Positions 35,824 through 40,150 of a DNA stretch of 40,150 nt are shown here, in pieces. Numbering within the stretch: the stretch's first letter is position 1; each line of letters begins with the position of its first letter. This DNA is from Comamonadaceae bacterium (GTDB lineage: Bacteria > Pseudomonadota > Gammaproteobacteria > Burkholderiales > Burkholderiaceae_C), in assembly GCA_027488255.1 (NCBI GenBank), contig JAIYBZ010000022.1, positions 1-40,150 on the forward strand, written 5' to 3'. A program made the position numbers and the translations under genes. The notes beneath the pieces were generated by a model, which did no database searches, was not told where the DNA came from, and was given only the letters and a program-made list of their open reading frames with translations.

Positions 35824-37445
35824 CAAAAGCCCACCGCTTGTCCATCGCGTCGAGGGTCACTGGCGGCCATATAGCCTTCCACGCCAGGATCGCCCATGCG
35901 CCAAATGAACTGGCCCGCGCCAAAGTCTTGGTACGAGTCGTTGATGATGTCCATCTGGTGTCCGCGTGCGGCCAAGCCTTGCACCGTCTCGGGGTTCATC
36001 GCGGCCTCGACGTTGATGTTCAGGCCCGTGTTGTAACGCCAGCGAGGTGCATCGCAAGCGGCTTGCGGGTTTTGCTGATAGTCGAGCATGCGCACCAGCG
36101 TTTGCATGTGGCCTTGCGGTTGCATATTGGCCCCCATCACGCCATAGCTCATGACCGGTTGGCCGTTTTGGGTGAGGAAAGCCGGAATGATGGTCTGGAA
36201 CGGCCGCTTGCCCGGCGCCACCAAATTGGCCGAGTTCAAGCCACGAAGATCGGTGCTGAATCCATGGCCGCGGTTTTGCAAACTGATGCCATATGTCGGC
36301 TCCACCACGCCCGAGCCAAAGCCCATGAAATTGCTCTGAATAAAGCTGATCATCATGCCGTTTTCATCGGCGGCGGTGAGGTAAATGGTGCCGCCCTTGA
36401 CCGGATTACCAGCCTTGAAGTCTTGTGCCTTCTTCAGGTCAATCAGCTTGGCTCGGCTGGCCAAGTAGGCCGGGTCCAGCATTTGCTCGGGCGTGACCTG
36501 CATGTCACGCGGCTCGGCCACATAGCGGTACACATCGGCAAAGGCGAGTTTCATGGCCTCGATTTGTAAATGCTGCGAATCCACACCATCCACTTTGTGA
36601 CTCGCCAAATCGAAGTTCGACAAAATGCCCAACGCGATCAAGGCCGCGATGCCCTGCCCGTTGGGCGGAATTTCATGCAGCGAGTAGCCGCGGTAATCCT
36701 GCGCGATAGGCTTGACCCACTCGGGTTGGTAGGCCGCCAAGTCTTTAGCGGTGATGCTGCCGCCGTGCTCTTTGGCAAAGCGCTCAATGGCTTCGGCGAT
36801 TTCGCCACCATAAAGAGCTTGCCCTTTGCTGTTGGCAATCGCTCTGAGGCCGCGGGCCGCATTTTTGAAGCGGAACAATTCGCCCACTTCGGGGGCACGG
36901 CCCCAGGGCAAAAAGCTTTCGGCAAAACCCGGTTGCGAGCGCAACTCGGGCGTGGCCGCTGCCCACTTTTGTTGCACCACCACGGGCACCAAATAGCCGC
37001 GCTCGGCGATGTCGATGGCGGGTTCGAGCAAGTCGGCAAAAGGCAATTTGCCAAATCGGTCGCTCAAGGCCACCCAACCGGCCACCGCACCCGGTACCGT
37101 GACCGAGTCGATCCCGCGTTTGGGCGGGTTGGGCGCGTCGGCGCCGTACTTGCGGTGAAAGTAATCGAGGGTCCAAGTGGCGGGGGCGGGGCCAGAGGCA
37201 TTCAAGCCTTGCAGCTTTTCACCGTCCCAGACAATGGCAAAGGCATCTGAGCCCAATCCGCAACTCACGGGCTCGGTCAGGGTGATGACCGCCGCTGCGG
37301 CAATGGCGGCATCCACCGCGTTGCCACCCTTGAGCATCATGCGCAGACCGGCTTGGGCGGCCAAGGGGTGCGAAGTGGACACGATGTTGCGCGCAAACAG
37401 CGGCAAACGGGTGCTGGTGTAGGGGTAGTGGTGATCGAATTTCAT
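35823..37445 (-). CDS. Gamma-glutamyltransferase-family protein, cytosolic type
   Basis: The 540-residue Ntn-hydrolase has the gamma-glutamyltransferase layout: N-terminal region with GGNAVDAAIAAAAVITLTEP, and the self-cleavage/nucleophile site at GGTIYLTAAD, where T353 aligns with the catalytic Thr391 of E. coli GGT. The partner Gly-Ser pair for the oxyanion hole may be in GHGFSTDLRGLN or MGANMQPQGH. There is no signal peptide, unlike periplasmic GGT, so it resembles cytosolic YwrD-type enzymes. It might split glutathione or gamma-glutamyl amides. The ATG at 37445 begins MKFDHHYPYTSTR; upstream residues to 37508 have no support. First gene of ggt-eamA-SDR. Confidence 0.88.
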   Translation of the reverse strand: MKFDHHYPYTSTRLPLFARNIVSTSHPLAAQAGLRMMLKGGNAVDAAIAAAAVITLTEPVSCGLGSDAFAIVWDGEKLQGLNASGPAPATWTLDYFHRKYGADAPNPPKRGIDSVTVPGAVAGWVALSDRFGKLPFADLLEPAIDIAERGYLVPVVVQQKWAAATPELRSQPGFAESFLPWGRAPEVGELFRFKNAARGLRAIANSKGQALYGGEIAEAIERFAKEHGGSITAKDLAAYQPEWVKPIAQDYRGYSLHEIPPNGQGIAALIALGILSNFDLASHKVDGVDSQHLQIEAMKLAFADVYRYVAEPRDMQVTPEQMLDPAYLASRAKLIDLKKAQDFKAGNPVKGGTIYLTAADENGMMISFIQSNFMGFGSGVVEPTYGISLQNRGHGFSTDLRGLNSANLVAPGKRPFQTIIPAFLTQNGQPVMSYGVMGANMQPQGHMQTLVRMLDYQQNPQAACDAPRWRYNTGLNINVEAAMNPETVQGLAARGHQMDIINDSYQDFGAGQFIWRMGDPGVEGYMAASDPRRDGQAVGF

Positions 37446-37530
37446 GTGGGGTGATTTTCTCAGACCCCTCGCGCCATTGCAGCACCCTGGCGACATGGCC
37501 CTGAACACCTTCTTCCTGCGCGCCTTCTGC

Positions 37531-37587
37531 CCGATCAGCTTTACCCGAGCAGCTTTACCCGATCACCATTTATCCGATTACCTTTTC
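37531..37587. repeat. Four degenerate 14-15-base tandem repeats
   Basis: Units are CCGATCAGCTTTAC, CCGAGCAGCTTTAC, CCGATCACCATTTAT and CCGATTACCTTTTC, followed by a partial CCCGAAGACC. They fill the gap upstream of the ggt-like gene and downstream of tctA. They may be regulator sites or a slippage product. Confidence 0.75.
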
Positions 37588-37621
37588 CCCGAAGACCACC
37601 CCATCAGGCCTGCAGAAACGA

Positions 37622-37645
37622 CAACGGCCTCCGAAGAGGCCGTTG
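37622..37645 (-). terminator. Terminator of tctBA with TTCG tetraloop
   Basis: CAACGGCCTC and GAGGCCGTTG pair perfectly; on the minus strand the loop is TTCG. It is about 22 bases after the tctA stop. The T tract is weak (TCGTTTC), so the call rests mostly on stem strength and position. Confidence 0.65.
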
Positions 37646-37666
37646 CTCACTGAAACCGCGTGTGAA

Positions 37667-39178
37667 TCAGTCTTCGACGAAGGCTTCTTCGCGCTTGGAC
37701 TTGATCGAGGGCAAGGCCACCACGATCAACAACAACAGCGCCACCGCCAACAGGCTGGCCGACAGAGGACGGGTCACAAACACGCTCCAGTCACCACGCG
37801 ACAAGAGCATGGCGCGGCGCAAGTTTTCTTCCATCATGGGACCCAAAATGAAGCCCAGCAGCAAAGGCGCAGGTTCCATGCCGAGTTTGATGAAGACATA
37901 ACCGATCACGCCAAACATGGCCACCATCCAAATGTCCCAGGTGTTGTTGTTGGTCGAATACACCCCAATGGCGCAGAACAACACGATGGCCGGGAACAAC
38001 CAGCGGTAAGGCACCGAGAGCAACTTGATCCAGATGCCGATCAAGGGCAGGTTCAAGATGATCAGCATGGCGTTGCCAATCCACATCGAAGCGATCAGGC
38101 CCCAGAACAACTCGGGGTTGCTGGTCATGACCTGAGGGCCGGGCTGGATGTTGTGGATGGTCATCGCGCCCACCATCAAAGCCATCACCGCGTTGGGTGG
38201 AATGCCCAAGGTCAGCAAGGGAATGAAGGACGTTTGCGAGGCCGAGTTGTTGGCCGACTCGGGCGAGGCCACACCACGGATGTTGCCTTGGCCAAACGGC
38301 ACTTCGCCGGGACGAAGCTTGGTTTTCTTTTCGATGGTGTAGGCCGCAAAAGCCGCCAGCAAGGCGCCGCCGCCAGGCAAGATGCCCAAGGCCGAGCCCA
38401 AGGTGGTGCCGCGCAACACCGCAGGGACCATGTTTTTGAAGTCTTCGGCACTGGGCATCAAACCGGTCACTTTGGCCGTGAAGACTTCGCGGTCTTCTTC
38501 GGGCTTGGACAAGTTGGAAATGATTTCGCCGTAGCCAAACACACCCATGGCGATCACGATGAAGCCCACGCCGTCGGTCAACTCAGGGATGTCAAAGCTG
38601 AAGCGGGCCACGCCCGAGTTCACGTCGGTACCGATGAGGCCCATCAGCAAACCCAACACGATCATGCCGACCGCCTTGATCAATGAGCCCGAGGCCAACA
38701 CCACCGCGCCAATCAAGCCCAAGACCATCAGCGAGAAGTATTCGGCGGGACCGAATTTGAAGGCCACTTCGGTCAAGGGAGCAGCAAAGGCGGCCAAGAT
38801 CAAGGTGCCCACGCAACCGGCAAAGAACGAACCCAAGCCCGCGGCTGCGAGCGCTGGGCCCGCACGGCCTTTGCGGGCCATTTGGTAGCCGTCGATCATG
38901 GTCACCACCGACGAGGCTTCACCCGGCAAGTTCACCAAAATGGCGGTGGTTGAGCCCCCGTATTGGGCGCCGTAATAAATACCGGCCAACATGATCAATG
39001 CCGCCACTGGAGGCAAGGCATAGGTCGCTGGCAGCAACATGGCGATGGTGGCCACAGGGCCCACACCGGGCAAGACCCCGATCAGGGTGCCCAACAAACA
39101 GCCGATGAACGCGTAAATCAGGTTTTGAAAGGTGAACGCCACCCCAAAACCGAGCGCGAGGTTGTCAAACAGTTCCAT
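37667..39178 (-). CDS. tctA: Tripartite tricarboxylate transporter large permease TctA
   Basis: The 503-residue protein has about eleven membrane segments and TctA hallmark stretches: GTLIGVLPGVGPVATIAMLL near residue 35, YYGAQYGGSTTAILVNLPGE near 70, and LTLGIPPNAVMALMVGAM in the middle. TTT systems import citrate or other carboxylates with the help of a periplasmic TctC protein. GAGGAGA lies eight bases before the ATG. It follows tctB by 13 bases. The substrate is unknown because no tctC is present here. Confidence 0.94.
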   Translation of the reverse strand: MELFDNLALGFGVAFTFQNLIYAFIGCLLGTLIGVLPGVGPVATIAMLLPATYALPPVAALIMLAGIYYGAQYGGSTTAILVNLPGEASSVVTMIDGYQMARKGRAGPALAAAGLGSFFAGCVGTLILAAFAAPLTEVAFKFGPAEYFSLMVLGLIGAVVLASGSLIKAVGMIVLGLLMGLIGTDVNSGVARFSFDIPELTDGVGFIVIAMGVFGYGEIISNLSKPEEDREVFTAKVTGLMPSAEDFKNMVPAVLRGTTLGSALGILPGGGALLAAFAAYTIEKKTKLRPGEVPFGQGNIRGVASPESANNSASQTSFIPLLTLGIPPNAVMALMVGAMTIHNIQPGPQVMTSNPELFWGLIASMWIGNAMLIILNLPLIGIWIKLLSVPYRWLFPAIVLFCAIGVYSTNNNTWDIWMVAMFGVIGYVFIKLGMEPAPLLLGFILGPMMEENLRRAMLLSRGDWSVFVTRPLSASLLAVALLLLIVVALPSIKSKREEAFVED

Positions 39179-39191
39179 GAATTATTTCTCC

Positions 39192-39680
39192 TCAACCGGT
39201 GATGAAGGTGGGCCAGACGGGGAACTGCAGCTTGAGCAGCATCACAAATGCGCCGTAACTGCCGATCGACAAAATCGTCGCCAGCACCAAAACTTCTTTC
39301 AGTTTGAAGGTATCACCGGCCAAACTGACCACCAAAGTGGTGCCAAAAATGGCCACGATCAAGCCCATCGCGGGGATGCCCAAGCTGGGCAAACCCGCCA
39401 GCAAAATGCCAAACAGCAAGTTGCCGGTGATGATGAAGATCAGAGGCTTCCATGCCCACGATCCAATTTTGTCGCCGTCCTTGGTCTCGACCGTGAGGGC
39501 CTTGAACATGACAAAGGCGCCGATCACGGCCAGCAAAATGCCCAGCAGCAAGGGGAAGTACCCCGGCCCCATGCGGGCGCCCGTGCCGACCGTGTAATTG
39601 GTGGCCCCGATCGCAAAGGCCGATCCGGCAACCGTGTAGAACAGACCCGAGAAAAAGTCTTTTTGACTCTTGATGTTCAC
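39192..39680 (-). CDS. tctB: Tripartite tricarboxylate transporter small permease TctB
   Basis: This 162-residue protein has four hydrophobic segments and the TctB N-terminal motif MGPGYFPLLLGILLAVIG. It is the small membrane partner of TctA. The start is GTG at 39680 with GAGGAG eight bases upstream; reading on to 39725 adds residues (MFPQNRHNSNQ) with no family match. The tctC binding-protein gene normally found upstream is missing; instead an AT-rich gap and a divergent vgrG-like gene follow. Confidence 0.9.
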   Translation of the reverse strand: MNIKSQKDFFSGLFYTVAGSAFAIGATNYTVGTGARMGPGYFPLLLGILLAVIGAFVMFKALTVETKDGDKIGSWAWKPLIFIITGNLLFGILLAGLPSLGIPAMGLIVAIFGTTLVVSLAGDTFKLKEVLVLATILSIGSYGAFVMLLKLQFPVWPTFITG

Positions 39681-39813
39681 GCAATATCTCCTCTGATTTG
39701 AGTTGTGCCGATTCTGCGGGAACATTTCACCGACGGCGATGTGGCTTACACCTATGTGAGCGGGGGTTTGATCCTATGGTTAACCCTAATTTTCAAGCCT
39801 GGTCTTATCTCTA

Positions 39814-39829
39814 CAGGGGCACTCCCCTG
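39814..39829. repeat. Inverted repeat between tctB and the vgrG-like gene
   Basis: CAGGGG and CCCCTG flank CACT, a perfect six-pair hairpin in an otherwise AT-rich, non-coding gap of 266 bases. Its position would suit a control site for either divergent gene. No T tract follows. Confidence 0.4.
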
Positions 39830-39848
39830 CTTCGAACTGTCACCTCAT

Positions 39849-39878
39849 TTGGCGACATGTTAAAAATAATCATAAATA
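39849..39878 (+). promoter_or_regulatory. Possible promoter of the vgrG-like gene
   Basis: TTGGCG (39849-39854) and TAAATA (39873-39878) are 18 bases apart, in a very AT-rich stretch running to about 39920. Both hexamers are imperfect, so this is only a candidate. Confidence 0.3.
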
Positions 39879-39946
39879 AAACCAAAATACACATTAAATT
39901 AATTAGTTTTGCACTTTAATTCAGCTATCTCATAGAAGGAGTCCAC

Positions 39947-40150
39947 ATGCTCAAACCTTCCACCACGGCCTCCTCTTTCACTTCCCCCCGCGCCCTCACG
40001 GTACAAAGCCCGGCCCTGCCGCAAGTGGCCGGTGTGGTGGCCTTGGTGCCCTTAAAGCTCGAAGGTGTTGAGTCCATCAACGCCCTGTTTGAGTACACCC
40101 TGACGCTGCAAACGCCCGATGCTTTGATGTTCAAAGGCGAGTTGGGCAGC
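39947..40150 (+). CDS. Type VI secretion VgrG protein, N-terminal part (cut by window end)
   Basis: The reading frame is open from the ATG to the window end, 68 codons, with AAGGAG at a good distance (AGAAGGAGTCCAC). The translation has RALTVQSPALP, PLKLEGVESINALFEYTLTL and QTPDALMF, which fits the start of the VgrG/Rhs-Vgr N-terminal domain (a bacteriophage gp27-like fold) of type VI secretion spikes. VgrG trimers tip the injected tube and often carry or recruit toxins. Only this edge is visible, so toxin extensions or downstream effector and immunity genes cannot be judged. The AT-rich upstream gap points to a possible acquired island start. Confidence 0.75.
   Translation, partial: MLKPSTTASSFTSPRALTVQSPALPQVAGVVALVPLKLEGVESINALFEYTLTLQTPDALMFKGELGS

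Noticed and set aside
37531..37587. CRISPR-like array
   Set aside because: Units are 14-15 bases, degenerate and directly adjacent with no spacers.
39698..39919. 73-codon plus-strand open frame in the AT-rich gap
   Set aside because: It has no ribosome-binding site, a low-complexity end (IIINKTKIHIKL) and covers the likely control region between tctB and the vgrG-like gene.

Overview
The window reads as a chromosomal segment of a betaproteobacterium, most likely order Burkholderiales and family Comamonadaceae. I infer this from gene content and sequence style: ftsK-lolA-rarA facing trxB, an rpmB-rpmG pair, ribF-ileS-lspA, a DUF1653 gene beside purN, a paired acyl-CoA dehydrogenase operon and TctAB- and Liv-type transporters, all in fairly GC-rich DNA. 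I cannot fix the genus. No stretch longer than about 270 bases lacks a gene, and coding density is high.

Layout. 1-2.7 kb: a tRNA-Leu(CAA) with terminator, an Hsp15-like RNA-binding protein, an atypical SDR epimerase, and a divergent ferredoxin/flavin reductase. 2.7-6.4 kb: livHMGF, a branched-chain amino acid-type ABC importer without its binding protein. 6.4-10.8 kb: ftsK-lolA-rarA (chromosome segregation, lipoprotein carrier, replication-fork repair). 10.9-12.6 kb: trxB, then rpmB-rpmG behind a leader with four successive hairpins. 12.6-16.2 kb: a fatty-acid desaturase, an RsmB-type rRNA methyltransferase, DUF1653 and purN. 16.3-18.7 kb: two overlapping-function acyl-CoA dehydrogenases that look like a heteromeric pair. 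18.7-20.3 kb: a LigE-like exported ATP-dependent DNA ligase and an HNH nuclease. 20.5-25.2 kb: ribF-ileS-lspA. 25.2-27.2 kb: a quinone oxidoreductase and a DMT exporter.

27.2-34.1 kb is the accessory part: a single-strand, tightly packed four-gene module in the order res (type III restriction helicase/nuclease), a YhcG/DUF1016 PD-(D/E)xK nuclease, mod (type III-like adenine methyltransferase) and an Mrr-like nuclease. The first three genes are joined by 4-base start/stop overlaps, and the fourth follows after 22 bases. It has its own AT-rich promoter region with palindromes, and the probable target-recognition part of mod is clearly poorer in GC than the rest. This is the best candidate for an unusual system in the window: a type III restriction-modification core with two extra nucleases.

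34.1-40.1 kb: a ggt-eamA-SDR operon (cytosolic gamma-glutamyltransferase-like enzyme, exporter, and an SDR lacking the usual YxxxK), a short degenerate tandem repeat, tctBA of a tripartite tricarboxylate transporter without tctC, an AT-rich gap, and the first 68 codons of a probable type VI secretion VgrG cut by the window edge.
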